Source of the DNA: Cytobacillus suaedae
Lineage (GTDB): Bacteria; Bacillota; Bacilli; Bacillales; Bacillaceae_L
Assembly: GCA_014960805.1 (NCBI GenBank)
Contig: CP063163.1
Location: 1,443,584 to 1,507,583 of the forward strand
Direction: 5' to 3'
DNA: 64,000 nucleotides
This document shows, piece by piece, positions 17,020 to 25,702 of this stretch. The position numbers were made by a program, and so were the translations under genes. Numbering within the stretch: the first letter of the stretch is position 1; each line of letters starts with the position of its first letter. The notes under the pieces are model-generated. The model was not told the origin of the DNA. It worked only from the letters and a program-made list of their open reading frames with translations, and searched no databases.

Positions 17020-17490
17020 ATGGAAGTAGTATATTTAGCAGGTGGATGTTTATGGGGAGTAGAAGCTTTTGTAAAAACTTTACCTGGTGTACAGTTTACA
17101 GAAGCGGGAAGAGCGAATGGAACAAGTCATACACTTGAGGGTCAGTATGATGGTTACGCCGAATGCGTAAAAACAGAATTTGATCCGAAGGTTGTATCAA
17201 TCAGGGAATTAATGGGTTATTTATTTGAAATCATTGATCCATACAGTTTGAATAAACAAGGACCGGATGTTGGTGAGAAATACAGAACAGGAATATATAG
17301 TGAAAAGGCTGAACACTTAGAAGAGGCGAAGGCATTTCTTAGTGAGAGAGATGATTATGAGCGTATCGTTGTTGAAGTATTACCTCTTACAAACTATGTG
17401 AGAAGTGCAGAAGAACATCAAGATAGGTTAGCTCGATGTCCAGATGATTCTTGTCATATTCCAGAAGAAATATTAAGTAAATATAAATAA
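17020..17490 (+). CDS. msrA: Peptide methionine-S-sulfoxide reductase MsrA
   Basis: 156 residues. The catalytic motif is GCLWG (residues 8-12; usually GCFWG). The family pattern continues with YDGYAECVKTEFDP, GPDVGEKYRTGIY and EEHQDRLARCPDDSC; the C-terminal Cys pair may be the resolving thiols. It reduces Met-S-sulfoxide in proteins. ATG follows AGAGGAGTG. It lies next to the bdbCD thiol-oxidase genes but is convergent with them. It is somewhat shorter than classical MsrA but has all the core motifs. Confidence 0.9.
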   Translation: MEVVYLAGGCLWGVEAFVKTLPGVQFTEAGRANGTSHTLEGQYDGYAECVKTEFDPKVVSIRELMGYLFEIIDPYSLNKQGPDVGEKYRTGIYSEKAEHLEEAKAFLSERDDYERIVVEVLPLTNYVRSAEEHQDRLARCPDDSCHIPEEILSKYK

Positions 17491-17583
17491 GAGAGAATAG
17501 TAATAGATGGTGTATGGTATTTCTCCACAATGTGTAGTTAAGAGAATATTCGATTCTTTGATTTGTTTATATTGCATGAAAAA

Positions 17584-17611
17584 GAAGCACTCGTAATTGA
17601 GTGCTTCTTTT
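17584..17611. terminator. Bidirectional terminator between msrA and bdbC
   Basis: GAAGCACTC-GTAATT-GAGTGCTTC with TTTT on the plus side and TTTTT on the minus side. It serves both convergent transcripts. Confidence 0.85.
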
Positions 17612-17660
17612 CATGTAAGCACACCTGCATGTGCATGTTGAACTAACAGGGATTCTTGTT

Positions 17661-18074
17661 TTACTTATTATTTTTTAAAACCAACATAAATAGGATGATT
17701 AAAGTAAATGCCGTTAATGCAAGGAACGGAATCGTGATAAAACCAAGCCAGTTTATATACTCAGCACTACAAGGGACACCACTGGCACATGGCTTAATTG
17801 GCGCAAATCCTGGAACCTTTTGTTCAAGGTAGTGGAATAAAGAAATACTCCATCCTATGACCGCCATTGGTAAGACAAATTTTCTTACAGATGGATCATT
17901 TTGAAATGTTCCAATTCCAAGTAGTAAGGTTAATGGATACATCAAAATACGTTGATACCAGCATAGCTCACACGGTATAAATCCACGTATTTCACTAAAG
18001 TACAGACTTCCAAGCGTAGCAATAACGGATACTACCCACGCCATATATAAAGAGTATTGTCTAATGTTTCCCAT
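17661..18074 (-). CDS. bdbC: Disulfide oxidoreductase BdbC (DsbB family)
   Basis: 137 residues, four membrane helices. Two redox-active pairs are visible: CELCWYQR after helix 1 and CASGVPC in the second extracytoplasmic loop. BdbC passes electrons from BdbD to quinone. It follows bdbD by 3 bases. In B. subtilis bdbCD serves competence pseudopilus and ComGC folding, so it may be tied to the ComK gene 2 kb away; here it is also in line with copper genes. Confidence 0.93.
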   Translation of the reverse strand: MGNIRQYSLYMAWVVSVIATLGSLYFSEIRGFIPCELCWYQRILMYPLTLLLGIGTFQNDPSVRKFVLPMAVIGWSISLFHYLEQKVPGFAPIKPCASGVPCSAEYINWLGFITIPFLALTAFTLIILFMLVLKNNK

Positions 18075-18077
18075 GCT

Positions 18078-18758
18078 CTAGTTTCCTTCAAACTCTTGGT
18101 CTATCAGACTTTTAATCTTTTCATAGTCAAATGGGTCTTCAAGCATTGTACCATTTACCATAATAGTTGGTGTAAATCTTACACCGAAATCCTCTGCTAA
18201 TGTGGAGTCTAATTTTACCTTCTCTATTGTCGTTTGGTTCTCTATGTCTTTCTGTAATTGTTGTGTGTCAATGCCAGGGATAGTACTTGCTATTTCTAAT
18301 AATTTTTCATTAGTAATCCATAAATCATCATGATTTTCTCTTGGTGGTTGTGCGTTAAATAATTCTTTATGAAAAGTCCAGTAATTTTCTGGGTTTTGTT
18401 CATATACAGCTTCCGCAGCAAGTGATCCTAATTCAGATTCTACACCGTGGAATAAAACATTGATATAAGCGAACTTTACTTTACCTGTATCTACATAGTC
18501 ATTTATAAGTTGAGGGAAAATACTTTCTCCCCAAGCTTTACATGCTGGGCATTTATAATCGCCAAACTCCACTACCGTTACGGGTGCATCAGGGTCACCT
18601 AAAATCGGTTGTCCCTCTATAGGCGGCTGTTTATCAAATGAGGTTTCATTACTTGAACCATTATTATTGTTAATTACTACTAAAGCAACCAATGCAGCAA
18701 AAATAACGAGTGTGATAATAACTGCTATTTGAAAGGGAGAATTTTTTCTTTTTGCCAT
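18078..18758 (-). CDS. bdbD: Thiol-disulfide oxidoreductase BdbD (DsbA family)
   Basis: 226 residues. An N-terminal membrane anchor (about 10-32) is followed by a DsbA-type thioredoxin domain with FGDYKCPACKAW (active site CPAC) and the cis-Pro segment RFTPTIMVNGT. It introduces disulfides into exported proteins and is reoxidised by BdbC, encoded next. It is probably cotranscribed with copC and copD, with only 30 bases between copD and bdbD. Confidence 0.92.
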   Translation of the reverse strand: MAKRKNSPFQIAVIITLVIFAALVALVVINNNNGSSNETSFDKQPPIEGQPILGDPDAPVTVVEFGDYKCPACKAWGESIFPQLINDYVDTGKVKFAYINVLFHGVESELGSLAAEAVYEQNPENYWTFHKELFNAQPPRENHDDLWITNEKLLEIASTIPGIDTQQLQKDIENQTTIEKVKLDSTLAEDFGVRFTPTIMVNGTMLEDPFDYEKIKSLIDQEFEGN

Positions 18759-18788
18759 GCTAATACCTCAATTCACTTAAAATTTTTT

Positions 18789-19886
18789 CTATACAACACT
18801 TAGCATTAAAGCTAAATAAACATTTACTAGTAATAACATACTTGTTATAAAACTTAGTAAAATAGGAGCTTTTTTTACAAACATTAGTATAGTTAGAACT
18901 AGAAACAATGCACTCAATATACTAAATAATAAACTATATATCCCTAATTGTAATGAAACATCCATACTAACATAAATAGTATCCTGATAGAGAACAGTGA
19001 ATAATTTAGATATACCTGCAGTTCTAAGTGTTGTCTCAATATCATGAGGTGGGGATTGCTGTCCCAGAACAGCTGTAGCCGAGAAAATCATTAAAAGGAT
19101 GATACTTTCAACTTTTGCCCAAGGTTTAGGGTTAAAAGCTGTATCCAATTTCATACGCTTTCGTATTAGGTAACTATTAATAAAAGCAAATACTAGTAAA
19201 GGAATAATAAGTAAATGTTTGATTAGTAACGTTTGTCCATAAGATATCATCCAAGAGTCTGTATAATCTTTAACATCTACTACTAAGCTCATGATATAAA
19301 ATCCTGTACCAACAATAGTAAGGAGGCATAAAATTGCAATAGGTGAAAACCAGTGTAAAAACTTCAACCAATTTTGATTGTCTCTTGAAAACCAACTAGT
19401 GACCAGAAATATTCCCGTCCATACACTCACTGCAAGAAAATGAACGCTATGTGTGATGAAGCCTGACCATTCGGTTAAAGAACTAGCATGGCTAGCCCAA
19501 CCTAATGATAGTATTAAAACGATGGTAACTAGTAGACCTACATATGCGTGGATTGTTTTCTTTTTAAAATCAAATAGATTTACGTATATAATTAAAACAT
19601 TAGCTACAAAGAATGTTAGTAACCAAGCTTGTCCAACCTCAAACGTATATATAACAGATGTAAGAGTAGTGCCTAATCCTATATTCTTATAGATTACTAA
19701 TACTAGTTGAACAATAGGAAAGAATGATAAAAGGGCAATACCTAAAATGGAAAGTAGTACGGTCTGTTTTGGAACTAGGATATCAGGACGTAACCTACTA
19801 GGAATGAGATGCAAAATAAAGCTCCCCATAAGGATTGAAAAGCATAAGTATAAGAGAACTTCACTAACGATCCATAAAGCTGTCAC
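18789..19886 (-). CDS. copD: CopD-family copper-transport membrane protein (YcnJ-like)
   Basis: 365 residues with eight or nine membrane helices. Conserved His/Trp positions of CopD are present (SLGWASHASSL, ITHSVHFLAVSVWTGIF, KHLLIIPLLVFAF). It is half the length of B. subtilis YcnJ, whose CopC domain is here a separate upstream gene. It begins 2 bases after copC. The role is copper uptake or handling at the membrane, inferred from the family. Confidence 0.85.
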   Translation of the reverse strand: MTALWIVSEVLLYLCFSILMGSFILHLIPSRLRPDILVPKQTVLLSILGIALLSFFPIVQLVLVIYKNIGLGTTLTSVIYTFEVGQAWLLTFFVANVLIIYVNLFDFKKKTIHAYVGLLVTIVLILSLGWASHASSLTEWSGFITHSVHFLAVSVWTGIFLVTSWFSRDNQNWLKFLHWFSPIAILCLLTIVGTGFYIMSLVVDVKDYTDSWMISYGQTLLIKHLLIIPLLVFAFINSYLIRKRMKLDTAFNPKPWAKVESIILLMIFSATAVLGQQSPPHDIETTLRTAGISKLFTVLYQDTIYVSMDVSLQLGIYSLLFSILSALFLVLTILMFVKKAPILLSFITSMLLLVNVYLALMLSVV

Positions 19887-19887
19887 C

Positions 19888-20445
19888 CTATTTCCTCCTT
19901 ACAACCCACCATAATAAACCAAGTCCAACTGTTGCTAACACAACTATTAATACTGGGATTAAGAATGACGGTAGTTTCTGCTCATCTTGTATAGTTCCTT
20001 CTTTGACTTCTTCACTGGCTACTTCTTCTTGTTCTGTCTGAGAATCACTTTCTTCCTTTTTTTTCTGATCTTGCTCTTCATTAGTTACATCTACTGAGAA
20101 AGAAAACTCACCATTTATCGGGTGTCCATCTGCTCCGACTATATTCCAAATGACCTTATACGTATCCTTTTCTAATGGGTTCAAAAAGGTAGCCCAGATT
20201 TCACCTTCCTCAATTACAAAATTACCCAAATTAATTTGTTCTCCATTTGAGTTTAACACTTCAATCGTGCTTGTTTGTTCAATTTTGGTATTAAATAGTA
20301 AAGTTATTTGCTGCAGGGGTTCAGTGACTAATTCACCGTCTTTAGGTTTTGAGTCTTCTAGATAGCTGTGAGCAAATATTGGTTGTGACATTAAAATAAA
20401 CAAAATCGATACTAACGTAATTACTTTTTGTAAGATATAAAACAC
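19888..20445 (-). CDS. copC: CopC-family exported copper-binding protein
   Basis: 185 residues. A signal peptide is cleaved about after IFAHS; HSYLEDSKPKDGELV is the CopC N-terminus, with His as the probable first copper ligand, and VGADGHPINGEFSFSV contains the second His region. A Glu-rich linker (EEQDQKKKEESDSQTEQEEV) leads to a C-terminal membrane helix (about 162-182) and WVVRRK. It is the first gene of copC-copD-bdbD-bdbC and is divergent from arsR, with four shared operator copies between. Confidence 0.9.
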   Translation of the reverse strand: MFYILQKVITLVSILFILMSQPIFAHSYLEDSKPKDGELVTEPLQQITLLFNTKIEQTSTIEVLNSNGEQINLGNFVIEEGEIWATFLNPLEKDTYKVIWNIVGADGHPINGEFSFSVDVTNEEQDQKKKEESDSQTEQEEVASEEVKEGTIQDEQKLPSFLIPVLIVVLATVGLGLLWWVVRRK

Positions 20446-20472
20446 TCCTTATTAAACTAGATTGACACTTAT

Positions 20473-20611
20473 ATTAGCTATTACTACTATGATAGGTCAT
20501 ATCACATTAGAATATCCTAATATGATTCTCTCCTTCTAATTTCATTTTGATTGACACATATATTAGGTATTGCTAATATGATAGTATCAAAACATATTAG
20601 AAATGTCTAAT
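20473..20611. promoter_or_regulatory. Four operator copies between copC and arsR
   Basis: The motif ATTAG-N6-CTAAT occurs at 20506-20521, 20562-20577 and 20596-20611 as perfect 5+5 inverted repeats, and at 20473-20488 with a damaged right half (CTACT). The first two lie towards copC and the last two cover the arsR promoter and leader. The shape (12-2-12-like imperfect palindrome with TATTAG) suits an ArsR/SmtB-family repressor, most simply the ArsR protein encoded next. Shared control of copCD-bdb and arsR-cadA is inferred. Confidence 0.75.
20551..20579 (+). promoter_or_regulatory. Promoter of arsR-cadA
   Basis: TTGACA (20551-20556), a 17-base spacer and TAATAT (20574-20579). The operator at 20562-20577 fills the spacer and touches the -10, so a bound repressor would block polymerase. 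Confidence 0.75.
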
Positions 20612-20630
20612 GTGATTGGAGGTTTAAAAT

Positions 20631-20951
20631 ATGGTGAAAGTTGATATGGAGTTGAAAATAAAGTTTTTACACGGCTTTGCACATAAAGTCAGAGTACAGA
20701 TCCTTGAGTGTATTAAACAAGAAGAAAAAACGGTGTCTCAGATTGTTACAGATTTAAATGTAAGTCAGTCTAGTATCTCTCAGCATTTAGCATGTTTAAA
20801 AGGCTGCGGGCTTATCGTCGGAAGACAGGAAGGTAAATACATTTATTACAGCCTAAGAAATCAACAAGTAAGAGAATTGTTAAGCATGTTCGATGTTGTT
20901 CTAGAAGACGTTCAAAATGATATTGCTTGTTGTGAAAATCATTTGGATTAA
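20631..20951 (+). CDS. ArsR/SmtB-family metal-responsive repressor
   Basis: 106 residues with a winged-helix: HKVRVQILECI, LNVSQSSISQHLACLKGCGLIVGRQEGKYIYYSL. The last helix DVVLEDVQNDIACCENHLD holds Asp, Cys-Cys and His residues, fitting an alpha-5 metal site like that of CzrA/SmtB-type sensors, with thiol ligands added. It lies 48 bases before cadA, so it is the likely repressor of the operon. Metal specificity (zinc, cadmium, copper) cannot be read from the sequence. Confidence 0.88.
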   Translation: MVKVDMELKIKFLHGFAHKVRVQILECIKQEEKTVSQIVTDLNVSQSSISQHLACLKGCGLIVGRQEGKYIYYSLRNQQVRELLSMFDVVLEDVQNDIACCENHLD

Positions 20952-20999
20952 AGATAAGATTACAGACACAATAATTTATTCATGATGGGAGGAAATCAC

Positions 21000-23135
21000 A
21001 TGACAGCAGAACAAAAGACAGTACCTGCCATTCGCACAACCTATTTACTGTCAGGTCTTCACTGAGCAGGATGTGCTGCTCAGGTTGAGCAGAGAGTTTC
21101 AGAATTACCAGGCACAATTAAAGCTACCATTAACTTTGGTGCTTCTAACCTGATTGTTGAAGGCGATGTTCCACACGAAAAGGTGATTAAAGAAGCAGAA
21201 AAAGAAGGAGTTACTGCAAAACCGATGGGCGCAAAAGAGGATGATGAACCGAGGCCTTTCCTTCAAGCCCATAAGGACTCGATTATTACAGGGCTATCTA
21301 CCATACTATTTCTTATTGGTTTGACTTTTGGATTAACTGGTTTTGATACGTTGGAAATTCCTTTGTATGCTTTATCTATTATAATCGGTGGTTATAAAAC
21401 GGCCCGTAGCGCCCTATACGGACTTAAAAAATTAAATTTTGATATGAATGTTTTAATGACAATAGCCGTTATTGGTGCCATTGCTATTGGGGAATGGATA
21501 GAAGGGGCTTTAGTCGTTATCTTTTTCTCCCTCAGCAATACACTATCTGTCTACACGTTGGAGAAAGCGCGCAATTCCATCAAGGCCTTAATGGGTCTTG
21601 CACCAAGAGAGGCAAACGTTATTCGAAATGGCGTAGATATGCGTCTTGCTGTTGAAGAGATTCAAGTTGATGATGTTATGGTTGTCAAACCAGGTGAAAA
21701 AATTGCGATGGATGGAGTCGTTGTTAAAGGAACATCTTCCATTAACCAGGCCGCTATCACAGGTGAATCTATGCCTGTTGAAAAAGAAGTCGGGCATGAA
21801 ATCTTCGCCGGTACGATAAATCAACAAGGTTCCATTCAGGTTAAGGTAACAAAACGAGTAGAAGATACAACATTGGCTAAAATCATTCACCTTGTTCAAG
21901 AAGCACAAGGACAAAGAGCAAAAAGTCAAGAATATATTGATAAATTTGCAAGCATCTATACACCGGTTGTTATTGCGCTTGCGGTATTGCTTACAATTAT
22001 TCCACCACTATTTTTTGGAGGAGTATGGGCTGATTGGATTTATAGAGGATTAGCTCTTCTTATCGCAGCATGCCCATGTGCCCTTGTTATCTCAAGTCCA
22101 GTTTCGATTATTTCAGCGATTGGAAACGCTGCTAATAATGGTGTATTAATCAAGGGTGGTGTGTTCCTTGAGGAAGCAGGAGCCATTAAAGCCATTGCTT
22201 TTGATAAAACAGGAACATTAACTGTAGGTCGTCCTGAAGTAACGGATATCATCCCAATGAACGGTTCTTCAGAAAACGAGTTTTTAACTATTTCTGCAGC
22301 ACTAGAAAAATACTCAGAGCATCCATTAGCTGCAGCCATTGTTCGAAAAGCTGAGCGTGATAATATTACGTTGCCAGAAGCAGAAGATTTTTCCGCTATA
22401 ACTGGAAAAGGAGCGAAAGGAAAGGTAAATGGAATTGTCTATTATATTGGTAATTCCCGTCTTTTCAATGAATTAGGTACCGATATACTTGCAGTTCAGG
22501 AAGATATTAAACGACTGCAAGAAGAAGGAAAGACCGCTATGATTTTAGGAACGGAAGATAAAGTTTTAGGGATTATTGCTGTTGCTGATAAGGTGAGAGA
22601 GATTAGTAAAGATGCGATTGCTCGACTAAAAGAAGCCGGAATTGAACGTACCATCATGCTGACTGGTGATAATCATGCAACAGCCAAAGCCATAGCTGAA
22701 AACATTGGTGTTGATGAATTCCGAGCCGAATTACTTCCAGAAGATAAAGTTAAAGCAGTGAAAGAGCTACAGAAGAAATATGGTAAAATTGCAATGGTTG
22801 GTGACGGTATTAATGATGCACCTGCACTGGCAACCGCTAACCTTGGAATTGCTATGGGTGTGGCTGGAACGGATGCAGCTCTTGAAACCGCCGATATTGC
22901 ACTAATGGCCGATGATTTATCAAAGCTACCATTTACAGTTCGTTTAAGCCGTGCAACGCTACGAAATATTAAACAAAATATTTGGTTTTCAAACGGAATT
23001 AACTTTATCACCATGTTACTCATTGTACCGGGGTTTGCATCACTACTATTCGTCGCTTTAGCCGATGTATTAGCTGCTCTTATTGTTGTATTAAATGCAA
23101 TGAGGCTTCTGAAAATTAACCCATTAAAACACTAA
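21000..23135 (+). CDS. cadA: P1B-type metal ATPase (CadA/ZntA-like) read through a UGA codon, probable selenoprotein
   Basis: ATG 21000 follows GGGAGG. The frame runs 711 codons with a single interruption, TGA at codon 22 (21063-21065). That codon falls exactly on the first Cys of the heavy-metal-associated motif: SGLH-U-AGCAAQVEQ instead of GLxCxxC. Downstream everything is intact: TGES phosphatase loop (ITGESMPVEK), CPC metal site (AACPCALVISSP), DKTGTLT phosphorylation site, SEHPLAAAI, GDGINDAPAL, and a C-terminal helix with Asp (LADVLAALIVVLNAMRLL) as in P1B-2 zinc/cadmium pumps. A 7-bp hairpin with GGT loop follows the UGA. I read this as selenocysteine; the alternative is a nonsense mutation or an error, leaving a headless ATPase from an internal start, but GTG 21183 has no ribosome site. 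Confidence 0.8.
21063..21092 (+). promoter_or_regulatory. UGA codon with putative bacterial SECIS hairpin inside cadA
   Basis: TGA at 21063-21065, then 10 bases, then CTGCTCA-GGT-TGAGCAG (21076-21092), a perfect 7-bp stem. The apical GGT begins 17 bases after the UGA, within the range known for bacterial SECIS elements (E. coli fdhF has a GGUC loop at a similar distance). No bulged U is seen in the stem, unlike E. coli. selA, selB, selC and selD are not in the window. Confidence 0.65.
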
Positions 23136-23160
23136 AAAAATTAAATGTGAAATCAAATAA

Positions 23161-23192
23161 AGTAGTACTGTTCCTTTCAGTGCTACTTTTTT
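23161..23192 (+). terminator. Terminator of arsR-cadA
   Basis: AGTAGTACTG pairs with CAGTGCTACT over 10 bp (one G-T pair) and is followed by TTTTTT. Confidence 0.85.
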
Positions 23193-23244
23193 GTGAGAGT
23201 ATTAGAGTGTTAAGCGAAAAAAAATTTAAGATAAGAGGTGGAAA

Positions 23245-23874
23245 ATGAACAATCAATGGAATGAATTCATATATAAATTCTGGTCTCCTATATACGATAA
23301 GTTTTTTAATTCAGGAGAGTTCCTAAGAGCTCGGAAAAAGATATTTCAAGAGGAAAATTTTGGTGAAAATCAAAGCATACTATTTGTTGGTGTAGGAACT
23401 GGAGCAGACTTAGAACTAATCAATCATAAGGAATTAAATATCACAGCAATAGACTATTCTTCCGAAATGCTTGAAAAGGCAAAAGTTAAATTTAAAGATT
23501 CTTCAATAGATTTTTTAAAAATGGATGCTCAAGATATGAGTTTTAAAGAGCATCAATTTGATGTTATTGTAGCAAGCCTTATTTTATCGGTCGTACCTGA
23601 TTCAGATAAATGTATCAAGGAAATGGTTCGAATTTTAAAACCAGAAGGTCAGGTAATCATTTTTGATAAATTTTCGCCAAAAGGGAAACAGCTTTCCCTA
23701 GGTAAGAAATTAATTAGACCGTTTATCAAACTATTAGGCACTGATATTGGATTAAACTTTGAAGCCTTGTATGAGAAAAACAAAGAATCTATATCTGTGA
23801 AAGAGGATACACCAATAATGTTTAATGGTATGTACAGAAAAATTGTAATAAAGAAGATAAATCTAACTTTCTAA
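23245..23874 (+). CDS. Class I SAM-dependent methyltransferase
   Basis: 209 residues. Motif I is ILFVGVGTGADLEL (about 45-58), followed by ITAIDYSSEMLEKAK and FDVIVASLILSVVPD, the pattern of UbiE/phosphatidylethanolamine-methyltransferase-like enzymes. The substrate is unknown. ATG follows AAGAGGTGG. It follows the cadA terminator, so it is a separate transcript. Confidence 0.85.
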   Translation: MNNQWNEFIYKFWSPIYDKFFNSGEFLRARKKIFQEENFGENQSILFVGVGTGADLELINHKELNITAIDYSSEMLEKAKVKFKDSSIDFLKMDAQDMSFKEHQFDVIVASLILSVVPDSDKCIKEMVRILKPEGQVIIFDKFSPKGKQLSLGKKLIRPFIKLLGTDIGLNFEALYEKNKESISVKEDTPIMFNGMYRKIVIKKINLTF

Positions 23875-24180
23875 CAAATTTGCAAGAGTGGAACAAGTTG
23901 TCGCCTGAAATGGGCAATTACTATGTTGATAAAGAGCAGAGTAGGTCTTTTAACTATAGAAGTAATGCTTTACACGAACAATAAATGGTATTTATAATTT
24001 GAAACTTTTGATGCACAGTACAACGATACTGTTGAAAAATCACTAGAGACGTTCACATTTATAAAGTGATCATCTCTCCGTATTTGGCACTTACTGCGCA
24101 TTAAACAACTTGGGTATTAAAAGACTTTGTGGAACAATTTCAATTAAAGAATAGGATTGAAAATGAAGGAAGACTTTTAG

Positions 24181-24495
24181 AGAACTAGAGATCGTCGTGA
24201 AATTACAAGTGAAATTTTTAAATGTATCTTTTGTAGTAGTCTAATTACTACGAAGCAACAAAAAGCTATAATACCTGATTTACAAACACTTACCTCCGAA
24301 CTTCACTCTCAAGTCGATGAACTTAAAACGTTGCTTAGTGGAAAGTTACCGAGCCGGCTAAAACAACCCTTCAAATTAGGGAATTGGATAGAGATGAAGA
24401 CTCTTGGTGAAATTTATAATTTTACGTTATTTCATGAAGGCATGCACATCTCAACTATACAGCACTTAAATCGACTTTCAAAAAAGTGTAAATAA
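24181..24495 (+). pseudogene. Decayed DinB-like gene, 3' part
   Basis: An open stretch of 105 codons with no start codon in a plausible place, bounded by TAG at 24178. The translation contains LHSQVDELKTLLSGKLPSRL, then WIEMKTLGEIYNFTLFHEGMHISTIQHLNRL, which resembles the end of DinB/YfiT-type proteins, where a His-containing helix (FHEGMH) carries a metal ligand. The preceding 300 bases hold other fragments with frequent stops, including FDAQYNDTVEKSLETFTFIK at about 24005-24068, like the end of an exported protein. The whole 23.9-24.5 kb stretch reads as a gene graveyard. Confidence 0.45.
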
Positions 24496-24973
24496 ATTGT
24501 TGTAACAAATGATAAACTTCCATAACTATTAATCCTGTTACTGCAGTAAATATATGGGATTCTAGTTATCCTTTATTATCTCGGTCTATTTGGGTTGTTA
24601 AGGGAAGTAATACTTAAGAAGAACAACTAAAAACAAAGACAATTCTGCGCAGTACAACGATGCTGCACAAAGCAAAGAATCTAAGTCAAAAAGGGATAAA
24701 TAACTCCTTTTCTTATTGATGATAAAATATAAAAAAGCGACCACCTTTCCCAAGGGTAATCGCTATTCCCGAATCTTTGATGGTGAAAGAAACGGTGTTA
24801 TCATGTCGTACAATTCATCTCTGAATTGTAATAACAGTATATAATCTTTATATTAAAGATGTTCTTAAAAAGGGCTGAAATCTTATTTGAAAGTACTTCT
24901 TAAGGGTTTGGTTATGGATTGAAGATAAAGAGATTTATTTTCTTTATAGTTATGTATTATAACGGGGTTTAGT
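24496..24973. other. Intergenic stretch with no gene seen
   Basis: No supported coding frame. It contains the minus-strand terminator at 24731-24763 and short A+T-rich sequence. GCGCAGTACAACGATGCTG at about 24653 is similar to GCACAGTACAACGATACTG at about 24012, perhaps a relic of a duplication. Confidence 0.5.
24731..24763 (-). terminator. Minus-strand terminator downstream of the MarR gene
   Basis: Read on the minus strand: GCGATTACC...GGTGGTCGC (two G-T pairs) followed by TTTTTT. It lies 210 bases after the marR stop and probably ends that transcript. Confidence 0.6.
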
Positions 24974-25474
24974 TTAAGTCTCTTTTATTTTTTCAGGTAG
25001 ACTATATACCCAACTTACATATTCTTCTCCATTATAGTGTAGATTTACTTCCTTTAAAAACTCAAGTGTTGCATTGATGTTCTCTTTACTTTTTGGGGAC
25101 TCCATTTTTTTTTGCAGAAACGATAAAAACGTAAATTCGTTATTTATTAATAGTCTTATTTTTTCTTCACCTCTTTCGGTTAATTTAATATAGGAAAAAC
25201 GGTTATCATCTGGTTTCTTAAAGCTAGTAATAAACTTCTTTTTCTTTAATCGTGTTAAGACCTGTGTAACGGTAGATTCATCCAATAAGGTTAACTTAGA
25301 AATTCTTGAAACGGTTAGCTCACCTTCACAAGAAATTGTCCAAATAAAATTCAACTCAGCTAATGTTAATCCCACTTTGTTAGCTAGATCGGTTAATTCT
25401 GAAGACATTACCTTATCTAGTCCACGTAAAAGGTTAAATAATATAGGAAAATGTGTCTTAACCATATTTTTCAA
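24974..25474 (-). CDS. MarR-family transcriptional regulator
   Basis: 166 residues. The winged helix is typical: LAELNFIWTISCEGELTVSRISKL, LLDESTVTQVLTRLKKKKFI, KPDDNRFSYIKLTERGEE. Length and C-terminal extension resemble the Hpr/ScoC-like subgroup. No ligand or target can be named; the divergent gene at 25703 (peptidase S51) is a candidate target by position only. Confidence 0.85.
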   Translation of the reverse strand: MKNMVKTHFPILFNLLRGLDKVMSSELTDLANKVGLTLAELNFIWTISCEGELTVSRISKLTLLDESTVTQVLTRLKKKKFITSFKKPDDNRFSYIKLTERGEEKIRLLINNEFTFLSFLQKKMESPKSKENINATLEFLKEVNLHYNGEEYVSWVYSLPEKIKET

Positions 25475-25702
25475 CTCCTAAGATTTTCCAAATTTTCTTA
25501 TGTATATTCAAGAATTTCTGTAAAATGTATTAATTTTAATTTGGGTTGAAATTTAATGATTCTAAAGGCAAAATTTGTTGAATTAGACTTGTCACTTTTA
25601 AAAAATTACATCAACTCGGCAGAAGTGGCTATTGCTACACCATAATAATCAATAACCGCACTAAGTTAATATATATAAAATACAAAATAGGGAGAATGTT
25701 TT

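Noticed and set aside
21183-23135. CadA starting at GTG 21183 as a naturally headless ATPase
   Set aside because: No ribosome site precedes 21183, while ATG 21000 has GGGAGG, and the 61 codons between encode a well-formed HMA domain except for the UGA. A UGA read as Sec explains the sequence better.
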